The position numbers and the translations under genes were made by a program. Below the pieces are notes generated by a model that was not told where the DNA came from, did no database searches, and saw only the letters and a list, made by a program, of their open reading frames with translations. This document shows positions 33,917-46,066 of a DNA stretch of 64,000 nucleotides, piece by piece. How positions within the stretch are numbered: position 1 is the first letter of the stretch; each line of letters starts with the position of its first letter. The stretch lies in the NCBI GenBank assembly GCA_020205615.1, contig CM035170.1, forward strand, positions 43,649,807 to 43,713,806, written 5' to 3'. The DNA comes from Panax quinquefolius. Its lineage: Eukaryota > Streptophyta > Magnoliopsida > Apiales > Araliaceae.

Positions 33917-34369
33917 TTGTCCAAGATGTCTGTTGATCGAAGTTGGATGGAATGTAGGGTAGCCACTGATAAGAGTGGGCTTAGCTCTGAGTACCGTAGT
34001 GGGGTTGAACAGTTTCTCAATTTCGCATTTGAGCAAGTCAGCGGCGATGAGATTAGATGTCCTTGTAAGAGGTGTGTGAATGAAGTGTGGAAGGAAAGGA
34101 GTGATGTCATGTGCGACTTATTTGCGTATGGGTTCAAGCAGGGTTATACGACATGGATCTATCATGGGGAAACCTGGTTGGATGAACATGAATCAGAACC
34201 GAAATCTAGAGGTGATGAAACCTTTGACTGTACTAACATGATAGTCGAAGCTGCTGGTTCATACTTCCAGTGGAATACAGACAGGGATGACAGTAGCACA
34301 CAACAAGAGCCGAATGATGGGGCTAAGGGTTTCTATGAGTTATTGCATGAAGCAGCGACGCCATCATGA
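33917..34369 (+). pseudogene. CACTA TNP2 transposase, N-terminal transposase-associated domain
   Basis: The 150-codon ORF has DRSWM (residues 7-11), FLNFAFEQ, IRCPCKRCVN (46-55) and YTTWIYHGE (77-85). These are the signature blocks of the plant 'transposase-associated domain' (PF13963) at the start of TNP2-type transposases, with the cysteine cluster probably binding zinc. It breaks off near 34350, where two frame changes separate it from the main transposase ORF at 34409; GHDEKAHRLISAE in a third frame bridges the gap. Confidence 0.88.
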
Positions 34370-34408
34370 CGGGCATGACGAAAAAGCACACCGTCTTATC
34401 TCTGCCGA

Positions 34409-35752
34409 GTGACTAAGTTTTTACACTTCAAGAACGAGCACGACTGTAGCGAGAGAGGTTTTAATGAACTGTTAAGCATTGTGAAGGAGTGCTTACCTGC
34501 AGGCAATAAGTTACCGGAGTCGTACTATGATGTGAAGAAAATGGTCAAAAGGCTCAATCTAGGGTATGAGAAGATCGATGCTTGTGAGAAGGACTGTATG
34601 TTGTATTACGGTGATGTCAATAAAGATAAGAGGTCATGTGATATTTGTGGTACAAGTAGATACCGTGAACAACGCAAGAAAAAGGGAAAAGACGTGCTGA
34701 GAAAGATCTTACGTTACTTTCCCATTGCCCCGAGGCTTCAGCGGTTGTTCATGTCAACACATACCGCCGAGGATATGAGGTGGCACTCTACACGGGACAT
34801 AGTCGAAGGTCAACTGACGCACCCGGCAGATGGGCTTGAGTGGAAAAATTTTGATAACAAGCACCCCTCGTTTGCTGAAGAGGTTCGCAATGTTAGGCTT
34901 GGACTTGCTACGGATGGGTTTAATCCGTTTAACGGGCCTTACACAAAGCCCTACTCAACTTGGCCGGTGATTATTGTGGTGTATAACCTCCCGCCTTCGA
35001 TGTGCATGAAAGATCCCTACATGTTCATGCCTTTACTGATTCCGGGTGATAAGAGTCCGAGTAAAGACATCAATGTATACCTCAGGTCGTTAGTTGATGA
35101 GTTGAAGATGTTGTGGGAAAAAGGGGTTCAAACGTATGATGTATCTCTTAAGCAGAACTTTGACATGAGGGCAGCTTTACTGTGGACAATAAATGACTTC
35201 CCGGCGTTAGGAATGATCAGTGGATGGTCGACTCACGAGGGCTTGTCATGTCCCGTGTGCATGGGGTCAGTTAAAGCTGTGCGGCTTAAACATGGGGGAA
35301 AAATGAGTTTCTTTGCAACATCCAGACAGTTTTTGCCGATTGAACATCGTTATCGACGGATGAGTAGACAATTCAATCAAAAAATAGAGAAACGTCAAGT
35401 ACTCGGCCCATCTTTACTCGGGTCGGCGGTGTTGAGTTGGATTAGTCATTTGAAGTTTCCACCTCCAGGGAAGAATCACAGATTAGAGCGAGCTTACGGT
35501 TACGACAAGGTTCACAATTGGACACACAGATCCATGTTCTTTGACTTGCCTTATTGGGCTACACTCTGCATTCGTCATTGTATAGATCCGATGCATACTG
35601 AGAAGAACGTATTTGATAACATATTTTATACAGTCCTAGATGCCAGTGGTAGAACAAAGGACAACAACAAGTCGAGGCTTGATTTGGTAGAAATGAACAT
35701 TAGAGAAGATCTGTGGCTGTATCAGGAGGGTAGTAAGACAGTAGCGCCCTAA
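34409..35752 (+). pseudogene. CACTA TNP2 transposase, central tnp2 domain
   Basis: The 447-codon ORF is the tnp2 family core (PF02992). Motifs in order: YFPIAPRLQRLF (103-114), LATDGFNPF (166-174), LPPSMCMKDPYMFMPLLIPG (about 194-213), WTINDFPALGMISGW (259-273), CPVC (281-284) and FFDLPYW with RHCIDPMHTEKN (377-400). The transposase cuts and rejoins CACTA ends in the nucleus, working with TnpA. This long segment is intact and the best preserved coding sequence in the window. It ends at a stop after SKTVAP, beyond which the usual C-terminal domains are only traceable as fragments. Confidence 0.93.
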
Positions 35753-37573
35753 AGTCGAATATACTTTGACCAAGAATAGTTGATATTGATATGTAATTGG
35801 ATCGATGGATTTGAAGCTCCTGGATGGATATTCTTCAATATAGCAAGGTGTTGTAAAGTCGAAGAGTTGAAGTTTGTGGTCTCAAAAGTCATGATTGTCA
35901 CGTATTCATGCGTAAGTTGATCCTGTGGCATTTATCGACTTGTTACCAAAATGTGGGTTGAAGCACCGATGAGAGCTTTCTAATTTCTTCAGAGATCTAT
36001 GCTTGACGAGCTTGATTTCAAAGACATAGATAAAATGGAGATGCGATAGTAGAAATAATGTGCAAGTTAGAAATGATCTTCCCCATCATTTTTGATTCAA
36101 TGGAGCATTTGCCTATTCACTTGCCATACGAAGCTAAGTTTGGCGGTCCGTCTGATATAGATGGATGTATCCATTCGAGAGGTAATGACATTAATGTTTT
36201 AATCTCACGGTAAAATGTTCATTCTTTTTGTTAATCTATATATCATATAGTTATATCGACGTCTAAAGCAAAAGGTGAAGAATAGAGCCCGTGTAGAGGG
36301 GTCAATTGCTGAAAGTTATGTTATGGAGGAACTTGTTAATTTTTGCTCGTTGTACTTTGAGCCGAATGTTTAGACAAAGCACAATCGCTTACGTCGAATC
36401 AGGCTGTTGCGCACGAGGAAAATGGAGAATTAACGACCTTTAGTCATCTTGTCGCCCATTCTATTTGGTAAAAAAAAGGCGATTCTTGACCGAGAGTAGT
36501 GAGTATCAAATGCCACTTTATGCACTTGTCAACATGAATGAAGTATCGCCATACATTAAGTAAGTAGTCATAATTATATATGTCTGGTGTAATTGTGTCA
36601 AGTTCCTTTTCAAACACATTGAGTATATAAATGAGTTGCAGTCAATATGATGCTGAAGTACGTGAAGCGAATCCGAGTATATCGGACGGGGATTTACAAA
36701 ATTTGAGAAATGGAGAATTTGTGCAATGGTTTAAAGATCATGTAAGTCTAACCTTATAAGTTCAATGAATATACCATCATAGATTTATTCTTATGGCGTA
36801 ATTAACTTTAGAATATGTTGTGTTAATGTACATTAGGTCCTCACAGATGAGTTAGCTGACAATCGGCTAAAGCTTATAGCCGATGGCCCTGAAAGATCTG
36901 TAGATACTTATACATGCTGCATTGTCAACGGTTACAGATTTAAGTGTTGCGATATTGGGGAAGTTGCTTCTTCTGATTCTGGTGTTGTGGTGAAAGGTAG
37001 CTGCTACGATAACATTTGGGATGACTGGTATGGACGATTGCTAGAAGTTGTCGTGCTCAAATATTGGGGTCATAAAGAATTAGTTTGCTTCAATTGTCAT
37101 TGGTTTGATGTTGAGAATGGAGTTAAAGTAGATAAAAAAATCGGATTGGGTGATTTGTTAACGTTAAGTCAAAACTAAGACTGATGAGTGGTATGGACGA
37201 GCCTTTTATTTTAGCAAGTCAAGCAACACAGGTGTACTACGCACGGAGTGTTAAGACCCCTTCAAGCCCATGGCATGCTGTTATAACCACCAGTGCCCGT
37301 GGTTTTCAAGGCACAACTCCTCGTCCAGACGATGAACCTTTACAAGTCGAGTTTACTAGTGTCACACCTGCTGATGTAACAATTATTAGTGAGTCTAGTG
37401 AAGAAGAGGATGATGTTGTCGTTGTTGAAAGTGAAGACGATGTTGTTGAGGAGGTAGATATAATTGAAGAAATCGTTGAGGATGACGAAGATGGTGATGA
37501 CAACGATAGTGAAGATCTATTGCTCGAAGATGACGATTCTGATATTGATGGCTTTGACGATATAAATGATTAG
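35753..37573 (+). pseudogene. CACTA TNP2 C-terminal region: DUF4218 and DUF4216 remnants and acidic tail
   Basis: Readable blocks in changing frames: LLDGYSSI and a CHV-type block (about 35810-35910), FDSMEHLPIHLPYEAKFGGP (about 36097-36150, DUF4218), RARVEGSIAESYVMEELVNF (about 36280-36345), a linker ending WFKDH (about 36735), and DWYGRLLEVVVLKYWGHKEL then CFNCHWFDVENG (36987-37178, DUF4216). The 129-codon ORF at 37184-37573 starts with DEPFILASQATQVYYAR, the usual end of TNP2 polypeptides, and continues into a long Asp/Glu-rich tail (about 60% acidic over its last 60 residues). Apparent introns at about 36183-36248 and 36740-36838 separate some blocks. Confidence 0.78.
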
Positions 37574-37841
37574 GAGTATGTACTCTTTAATTGTGTCCTT
37601 TTAGTTATATTCAAATGTAATAGTTTGTAGTAGTGCAATCATTATCTTCAACTTATATTAATCTACTAAAGGTGTTACTATTTATGATGTATCCTTTTAG
37701 GTTACTATTTATGTTGCATTCTTTTAGTTGTATCTGTATGTTATCCTCTTTGTTATTGTGCTCAAATATAGTATTTACGAATGTTTAATAATATTTTTTT
37801 ATGACTTGACAAAGATATATATACATATATAGCGCACACAC
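37574..37841 (+). terminator. Presumed 3' end of TNP2 and intergenic spacer
   Basis: This is AT- and T-rich sequence after the acidic tail with no coding segment. I see no single convincing polyadenylation signal. Confidence 0.3.
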
Positions 37842-39385
37842 CACATGGCGATCGTGTGGTGGGCGTACAGTCGTCGGGGTAAATGTGGCGATTCTACGCG
37901 TGATGATCAGGTCGGATCGTCAGGTATAATTATATTGACATTATATTCGTTTATATAAATATTGATGTATTTCACTACATAGGTGATCGACGTGGCCTCA
38001 TGAGGACTAAGACGTGGCTTGCTAGGGAATCCCCCACAGGCGCCGCTTATATGTCGTGTTGGGACTCATAGGTAATTAATTTCATAATCCTATATAGTAT
38101 TTCTATAACATAAGTATTTAGTTCTTATATATTCTTTGTAATTTGCAATGTATTAATTTCAATTGTAGTATCCTTGACGCCACGCCAAGGAACACGTTGC
38201 TTGGGATCGTCCGCAACCGATTCTCAAGCCCGTGGATGAGGTGGGCGGATGTGGATGACCGCACACGGGAGCTGATTATTGCTGAGTTTAGGGTAGGATG
38301 TTAATCATTCATATGCTAGTTTTATATACTGTTACCTCTTTGATTTATGTTGTCTACTAAGCTTCTTAATGTGTAATGTGCAGAGATATTATCGTTTAGA
38401 GGACGGACAGGAAGCCCATGGCATGACTATTCTGCACAGATACCTAGAGATGAATTGACACAAGTGGGTCTACTATTTGGAAGAAGAAGGCCCGACGAAG
38501 ATGGTGATGGACGACACTTAAGGATGTCCAACCAGATTTCATATCTCTGCCGAGTGTGGGACCGGATGTGCGATTTTGGGACGGCGAGGCCTTCAAGAAG
38601 ATGTCGGCATAAACGTTTAAATTGCCTCGACAAGAGTCGTCTCCCACACATCACGCACTTGGGTCTCGATCGTCTGACGACCTGTACCGGGAGAGACTCG
38701 AGGTGAGTTTAAAGCATGCACCCTCCTGCTTGGAGTTTTGGTGGCACGCCCACCAAAAGAAAGGTGACGGTGGTTATATCTCACCTGAGGCAGAACGCAT
38801 TGCTGTAAGTTTTGTAATTATCTTATTTAGTATGTATTTAAAATTTGGATATTCTTTTGTATTATTTCTTTTTATTCTTTGCGTATCATCTACTAATGTG
38901 TTTTTTTTCAGCGACGGTTCGAGGATCTTGCAGTGGCCCGGAGCATCCAGAGAGGTGACACTCCAAAGAGAAGCGAGTCTATGCGTCTTCGATGAGGAGA
39001 TAGAGGGGTAGGCTGCAGAGCTCTGAGGGGACCAAAGAAGGGTAGAGTTGTGGGCATTCCCCATGTCCCAGCTTACACCCTAGTCCCTGTTGCGAGATCT
39101 CGGCGGTGCCCACCCACTGGAGGTAGTGGTGCGAGTGGATCGGTGCCGGCCCTTCATTATCCGACGACTTCTTCCGGTGGATCATAGAGGGGTGCATGGC
39201 GAAGCGGTGTTGTGCAGTCAGGCGCACCATCACGCGATCGGATCTACCAGCTGGCTCAGGAGGTTGTCCACGGCTCTATAGATCCTACAGCCGTCGTTGA
39301 CGACCTCATGGGTGTAGTACGGGAGGAGGCCATCCGCGTATGTGCAGTTGTCTTGGCCAACATCTTCCCACCACATATTCGACAG
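37842..39385 (+). pseudogene. CACTA second gene, TnpA-like (Transposase_24-like), degenerate exons
   Basis: Short plus-strand exon-like pieces lie between good splice signals. ATPRNTLLGIVRNRFSSPWM, then DDRTRELIIAEF (38170-38296), resembles the start of the plant Transposase_24 family. KLPRQESSPTHHALGSRSSD and CLEFWWHAHQKKGDGGYISP with EAERIA (38622-38810) match its 'HTxGSxSF ... HTRKDGSWV ... E' blocks. A GTAAGT...TTTTTTTTCAG intron (about 38811-38910) leads to RRFEDLAVARSIQRGDTPKR. ANIFPPHIRQ ends at a CAG|GTAAAA donor at 39385. Stops at about 38456, 38519 and 39187 show decay. The family protein binds subterminal repeats and assists TNP2. Confidence 0.65.
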
Positions 39386-41824
39386 GTAAAAACAATTAAA
39401 TTCTGTATTTCTTTATTTAAATTTATGTAATTTATAATTATAATTTGTAATTGTATTGCTATGCCATGCAAACACACACAAAGCACCGCGTAGGTAATAG
39501 ACACGTGTTAGAACTTACGGGACTCGATTCCAACATACGGAGACCGAGTTATCGCACAGTTTGCAAAACTCAACAACACTTAGGCAAAAAGCCAAAAAAG
39601 AGCTCAAAACCCGTATCGGCCGTCCGAACGCCACGCAAACACACACAAAGCACCGCGTAGGTAATAGACACGTGTTAGAACTTACGGGACTCGATTCCGA
39701 CATACGGAGACCGAGTTATCGCACAGTTTGCAAAACTCAACAACACTTAGGCAAAAAGCCAAAAAAGAGCCCAAAACCCGCATCGGCCGTCCGAACGCCA
39801 TGCAAACACACACATAGTACCGCGTAGGTAATAGACACGCGTTACAACTTACGGGACTCGATTCTGACATACGGAGACCGAGTTATCGCACAGTTTGCAA
39901 AACTCAACAACACTTAGGCAAAAAGCCGAAAAAGAGCCCAAAACCCGCATCGGCCGTCCGAACACCATGCAAACACACACATAGCACCGCGTAGGTAATA
40001 GACATGTGTTACAACTTACGGGACTCGATTCCGACATACGGAGATCGAGTTATCGCACAGTTTGCAACACTCAACAACACTTAGGCAAAAAGCCAAAAAG
40101 AGCCCAAAACCCGCATCGGTAGTCCGAACATACACAAAACACACATAGCATATCAGCGTAGGTAATGAACACGTGTTACAACTTCCGGGACTCGATTCCG
40201 ACATACGGAGACTGAGTTATCGTATAGTTTGTAAAACTCAATAACACTTAGGCAAAAAGCGAAAAAAGAGCCCAAAACCCGCATCGGCTGTCTGAACGCC
40301 ACACAAACACACACAAAGCACCGCGTAGGTAATAGACACGTGTTAGAACTTACGGGACTCGATTCCGACATACGGAGACCGAGTTATCGCACAGTTTGCA
40401 AAACTCAACAACACTTAGACAAAAAGCCGAAAAAGAGCCCAAAACCCGCATCGGCGGTCCGAACGCCACGCAAACACACGCATAGCACCGCGTAGGTAAT
40501 AGACACGTGTTAGAACTTACGGGACTCGATTCCGACATGCGAAGACCGAGTTATCGAATAGTTTGCAAAACTCAACAACACTTAGGCAAAAAGCCAAAAA
40601 AGAGCCCAAAACCCGCATCTACCGTCTGAACGCCACGCAAACACACACAAAGCACCGCGTAGGTAATAGACACGTGTTAGAACTTATGGGACTCGATTCT
40701 AATATACGGAGATCGAGTTATCGCACAGTTTGCAAAATCACCAACACTTAGGCAAAAAGCCAAAAAAGAGCCCAAAACCCGCATCGGCCGTCCGAATGCC
40801 ACGCAAACACACACATAGTACCATGTAGGTAATAGACACGTGTTAGAACTTACGGAACTCGATTCCGATATACGAAGACCGGGTTATCGCACAGTTTGCA
40901 AAACTCAACAACACTTAGATAAAAAGCCGAAAAAGAGCCCAAAACCCGCATCGGCCGTCTGAACGCCACGCAAACACACACAAAGCACCGCGTAGGTAAT
41001 AGACACGTGTTAGAACTTACGGGACTCGATTCCGACATACGGAGACCGAGTTATCGCACAGTTTGCAAAACTCGCCAACACTTAGGCAAAAAGCCAAAAA
41101 GAGCCCAAAACCCGCATCGGCCGTCCGAACGCCACGCAAACACACACAAAGCACCGCGTAGGTAATAGACACGTGTTAGAACTTACGGGACTCGATTCCA
41201 ACATACGGAGACCGAGTTATCGCACAGTTTGCAAAACTCAACAACACTTAGGCAAAAAGCCAAAAAAGAGCTCAAAACCCGCGTCGGTAGTCAAACGCAT
41301 ACAAAACACACACAGCAAACCAGCGTAGATAATGAACACGCGTGTTAGAACTTACGGAACTCGATTCCAACATACGAGAATCGAGTTATCGTACAGTTTG
41401 TAACACTCGCTAACACTTAGGCAAAAAGCCGAAAAAGAGCCCAAAACCCGCATCGGCCATCCGAACGCCACGCAAACACACACATAGCACCGTGTAGGTA
41501 ATAGACACGTGTTAGAACTTACGGGACTCGATTCCGACATACAGAGACCGAGTTATCGCACAGTTTGCAAAACTCAACAACACTTAGGCAAAAAGCCAAA
41601 AAAGAGCCCAAAACCCTTATCGACCGTTTGAACGCCACGCAAACACACACATATCACCGCGTAGGTAATAGTCACGCGTTACAACTTATGGGACTCGATT
41701 CCGATATACGGAGAGATTATCGTTATCGGTTGTATTTGATCGAACAACAACTTGAAGAACACAAACAAAACTAATTTAAATATGCTCTATTTTCAAATTC
41801 GTTATTAATATTTTAATTTTGTAG
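39386..41824 (+). other. Intron of the TnpA-like gene, mostly filled by a tandem array
   Basis: The donor CAG|GTAAAA (39385/39386) and the acceptor TTTTAATTTTGTAG|GGT (41824/41825) are in the same phase (0). The intron is 2439 bp, of which about 2250 bp is the 167-bp array. Between array and acceptor, 41713-41774 reads DYRYRLYLIEQQLEEHKQN, a coiled-coil-like peptide that might be a relic exon. Confidence 0.6.
39463..41714. repeat. Tandem array, 167-bp unit, about 13.5 copies
   Basis: Units start near 39463, 39631, 39797, 39963, 40131, 40298, 40465, 40631, 40797, 40964, 41130, 41296, 41467 and 41633, the last partial. Each has a (CA)-rich start, CACCGCGTAGGTAATAGACA, then CGTGTTAGAACTTACGG, GACTCGATTCCGACATACGG, GAGTTATCGCACAGTTTGCA, and an A-rich end with 'ggcaaaaagcc'. 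Most units differ by a few percent; units 5 and 12 are a diverged variant with altered starts. Minus-strand ORFs of 62 codons recurring every 167 bases are artefacts of the repeat. The length is that of many plant satellite monomers. Confidence 0.96.
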
Positions 41825-41869
41825 GGTCTTGTTGATGAGACTTCGGTGGGTGGAGGTTGCGGCACGGGC
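41825..41869 (+). pseudogene. Last exon fragment of the CACTA TnpA-like gene, cut by RE3
   Basis: After the acceptor the plus strand reads GLVDETSVGGGCGTG before RE3-homologous sequence starts at about 41870. The frame continues seven codons into RE3 (DDIEIV, stop). The rest of the CACTA gene end up to 55121 has been replaced or displaced by RE3. Confidence 0.45.
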
Positions 41870-42111
41870 GATGATATAGAGATCGTGTAATGTGTTAATA
41901 AGTGTTCAACTTCCAACTCAGATTATTGATAGGAAGTGATAAGTCATGTGAATTAAGATAATACCTTCGATGAAGGTGAAATAAAAGAACCCCAATGTCA
42001 AAGAAGCATTGTGGGAACTCGAGATTAAAATAAAGGAAAAATTATCCTCTACGTGGTGTAGGTATTATTAAGCGAGATTATGGGGACGAAATCCTTATAA
42101 GGAGGGAAGAG

Positions 42112-45100
42112 TGTAGCATACAGAAAAATCGGATTTTTGAGAATTAAATTTTTATTTTTATTAAATGAATTTAATGGATTATTTATGGAGCAAGCTAATT
42201 GAAGGTCGTTCTATGACCTAAACATATCAGAACATCGTAGTATTTTGGCTATGTGATAGAATTAAAGTGTTTAAATTTCCAAGACGAAAATAAAAGCTTT
42301 CCGAGAAATTTTTCGAAAAACACTATTCACGCATTTCTGCTCGGGAATTATTTTTGAACTTCCGAGAAATACGTAACGATAGAATATCGAGGTGAGATGG
42401 AATATCCAATAATATTTCAGTTATGGAAAACGTAATATTTCGCCTGTGGACTTAAAACCTAACGTTTAGGGAAAATGATTTACGAGAAGGAAATATAATA
42501 CGATTGATAAAGTAAAGCGATGATCGTATTATACGTATGTATTGTACGAGGTAATGAATATGAATACTACATGAGGTAGTATACGAGAATGTATGAATGA
42601 TGGTATATCGTATATGAGTAATAGGTATACAAGTTAGAATACGAGAATTATACGTGGAGTATATGTTGTAAGGCTTTAAGCCAATTGTAATGAATTAGTA
42701 GGATTGTGTAGGAAATGGTTAAGTCCAATAGAATTAATGTAAAGCCCAAAGATTTATTAATGCAAGCCCAATGTTTGTTTAATTACAAGCCCAAAGTAAA
42801 ATTATGCTAGAAGCCCAAATGATTAAGTAAGTTAATTAAGCTAAGGCCCAAAGTTATTATCCAATGGGTAAGAACCATGGAGCAACCCATGCATGATCCA
42901 ATGTGATGAACAAGTAAACTTATAAGCTAAGTAAGTGTGGTGAGCACACAAAGTGCTTAAGTGATGAACAAGTAGACTTAATGACAAAGATAACTTAATG
43001 GCTAAGATAAGTGGTGAGCAAGTGTTGTGATGGCCAAGTAAAAGTTGTGGAGGGCAACTTAACTTAAGAGCTAGGTAATGAATAGTAAGGAGGTGGATGG
43101 TTTAATGACCATTGAGCCCTCATCTAGGATTTCCTATAAATAGGAAGCTCTTAATTCATTTTGTTGGTTGTTCATTTCCTCCAACACCTTATACATAATA
43201 AGTTGAGAGCTTATTTACTTGAGAGAATAAGCACATAAAAGCTAGACTTCTATTATTAGATTTTCCACAACAACTTATAGCTTAATGGCTTGAGAGAAAA
43301 AGCTAGAGTTCTTATTTCAAGAGGCAAGAAGAAGATTAAGGATTAGTCAAGTGATCATCAAAGGGTAAGAATTTAAACCATGATTTCTTTCTCTTCCTTT
43401 AGTAGAGAAGGGGGTATTGGTAGAATAGCATGCTAAGAAGAAGTTGGAATGATAAACCAAAGGGCTTAAGTCTTAATAAAGTTTGATAAGTCATGAATAA
43501 GTAATTCATTCATAAATAAGTTATGAACTTATAATGGAAGTATAAGAACTTGTTAGAACTTGTAACATGTTTACATTAATAAAGTTAAGCTTGATTAATA
43601 AGATGTAAGAATAAGTATTTAAGGACTTAACTCATTAATAAGTCATATGAAAAGAAGGCATAAGTTAAATGGAAATATAAGTAGTTTATATTTTCATAAG
43701 TTACAAATTCATGATAAACTAGTAATAACTTATCATGGTTATAAGTTAACAAAGCATGTATGTCAAGATGTTGGTATAATGGATTGAATCCAAGTGAATT
43801 GGTCTAAAAAAATCTAAAGTAACGAAGTTTCGGCTTTAATTCACGATTAGGCGACAATCGTCAATTCGTGAAATTCTCGGAATGGAAGTCAATTTTGATA
43901 TTGAGCTTGGAAACATTGGTTTTCAATGGAGACAAGTTGTATTTGTCATTATAGAGTTACGGACTCGAAAATGGCCGGATTCCGACTTAGAACAAAGAAA
44001 CGAGTGTTGAACGTTCACGAACGTTTATCGTTTTCGTTAAAAAGGGACTAATAGGTGAAATTTTAGCAAACAAAGTCGAATAGATAAAATTCTTGCATGA
44101 ACGCATAGAGTATGTTATTTGTGAACCGTAGGCTCTTGAATGAGCCAATTCGGACTTATAACGAAGAAGTTACGAGTCCGGGAATCTCGCAAAGTTAAAA
44201 ATTTGTCAAAACTATCTGTGGCTCAGAGTCCGCGCCGCGCCGCGACTCCAAGCTTCAATGACCGGTGCCGCAGCGCCAAAGTGAGCTTCAGACTCAGAAA
44301 CTCATCTTGCTTGTGCTGATAGTTAACAAAGGACTTAGCCGCAGTGCGAAAGTCCGATCTCCAAGCCCTAATAGGCGACGCCAACAAGATGACAACAACA
44401 AAAACAACACCCAATGCATGGCTGAACCTTAAAAGTTAAATGAAAAGAATGGTTTCAAGTAAAGATGAAGGGAAATTGTTTGGTAATGAGTTAAGGAACT
44501 TAATCAAACATTGTTATGTTATAATTAAACCCCAAGTATGATATCTTAGGGTTAAAGAAAGTCAATTGAATATGAACGTGAACTATACGTAATAAGTACA
44601 CATAACCAATGATGATCAAGTTTCGATTAATAACGTAAGGACGTTAATAAGCCATAAGCAAAGTTGATTAACTCGAATCGAGTTGTATTAATGAAATAAT
44701 TTCACTTAAGTATTATAAGAGAACGAAGTTGGTAAGGACGATGTAAAAGAATGATGGAAAGCCGGAACCAATAAATAACAAATCTAATACGGGATTAGAT
44801 TGAGAAGTAGGGTAAGATTCTTTAGGAGCCAAGTATGTTCATTCATGACCTAATGTGGTATGTTATGTGATTATGTGTTGTAGAGGCGTAAAAAGACTCA
44901 AAGGAAACGTAATTATTCTGGTGCGAACCTTTGAAGGCAAGTTTTTCATAAACGCTTGTCTAACCTTCGTCGTTAGCCAAGAGTTTTCAAATGATTCAAA
45001 CTATGAGATGCATGTATGGTTTTGAAGAAAGAGTCGATGCCAGTTTTAGCTCGGCTAGACTAATCGTGATAGATTGATTGAACTGTTTACAAGTCTTTCA

Positions 45101-45871
45101 ATATAGAATTGCTAACGCTATCCTACACCAATTGAGTGCGGATTCAAGGTAAGCTTTGAATATGAATAAACAAATGTATTTTCATCGAATATTCGATGGG
45201 CACGTGAGGTTGCCACAACTTAAGCGTACACACGTTTAATGGATGTAGTGTTTATCAACATAGGGTACTATAAGTCGATCACCTAGATGTACTAAATAAG
45301 CTATGCTTGAACTTACGGACTTAGTGTGTCGGGTTGTCCTTTTCAAAAGAAACTATAAGGCGTTCACGTCTTGAACTAGAATTTATGATTTATGGAATAT
45401 TGTTATTGAAAAATGTTTTAAGCGAAAAAGGAAAGCTATTTTGAATTATTGATAGTACTTAAATAACTATCATCCGGTTATTGAAGATATACGATTCCTA
45501 TGTTTCAAGCATGCTTTTAAAATGAAATTGTTGTACTTCACGAGCTTGTTATGCTCATTCTTGCTTGAACCATATGAATGCAATGCTTAGGCCAAGAATG
45601 GACCAAGGATTTCTACAAGGATAAAGAGAAGGCTAAAGTGAACGTGTAGATTTCCTATGTAATAGTATAGGTTTGTAATGATAATATTTGATATTATGAC
45701 AAGAACAAATGTAACGGTTATAAAGAACCTGGGGAATGGTAGTATTATTTTGGAATATATATAAGACATATTCGTTCTTTTGAGGCATTTCAATTGAATG
45801 TTTGTGTGAACTGTAGCACCGTGGATCACCATATGTCGGGTTGAAAGAGACCCGGATTTGGGGGCATCACA
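42112..45871 (+). repeat. RE3 left LTR (3760 bp)
   Basis: It starts TGTAGCATACAG after the purine tract CCTTATAAGGAGGGAAGAG and ends TTGGGGGCATCACA. The TATA box is at 43134-43143, followed by an A/G-rich leader. The minus ORF 44223-44414 has no known domain. Confidence 0.92.
43134..43143 (+). promoter_or_regulatory. Probable RE3 LTR TATA box
   Basis: CTATAAATAG is the same decamer as in RE1 (3275). The second RE3 LTR has it at 50516-50525. Confidence 0.7.
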
Positions 45872-45874
45872 GGT

Positions 45875-45886
45875 TGGTATCAAAGC
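45875..45886 (+). other. RE3 primer binding site
   Basis: TGGTATCAAAGC begins four bases after the LTR end, identical to the RE2 site. Confidence 0.88.
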
Positions 45887-46066
45887 ATTAGGTTATAAAA
45901 CTTAAAGGGGGAAGAACCTTAGGCTCATAACCTCGTTAAGGAAGAGAAGTCCGGAGGAAGTAAACTCGAGCTTTACTTGAGTCGAATGAGTTAATATGGT
46001 ATTGAGGAAACTCAGTATCAAAAGATTAAAAAGATGGAAAGTAACCCTAAATAAATTAAATGTGAT

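Noticed and set aside
37184..37573. Acidic ORF as a captured host gene
   Set aside because: It begins with the EPFILA-type block that normally ends TNP2 polypeptides, so it is the transposase tail.
39515..41540. A series of 62-codon minus-strand ORFs with nearly the same protein every 167 bases
   Set aside because: They follow from one open frame in the tandem repeat unit. They have no start context, domain or link to each other, and the array lies in an intron.
39463..41714. CRISPR-like array
   Set aside because: Units are 167 bp and contiguous, without unique spacers, and the context is a plant transposon.
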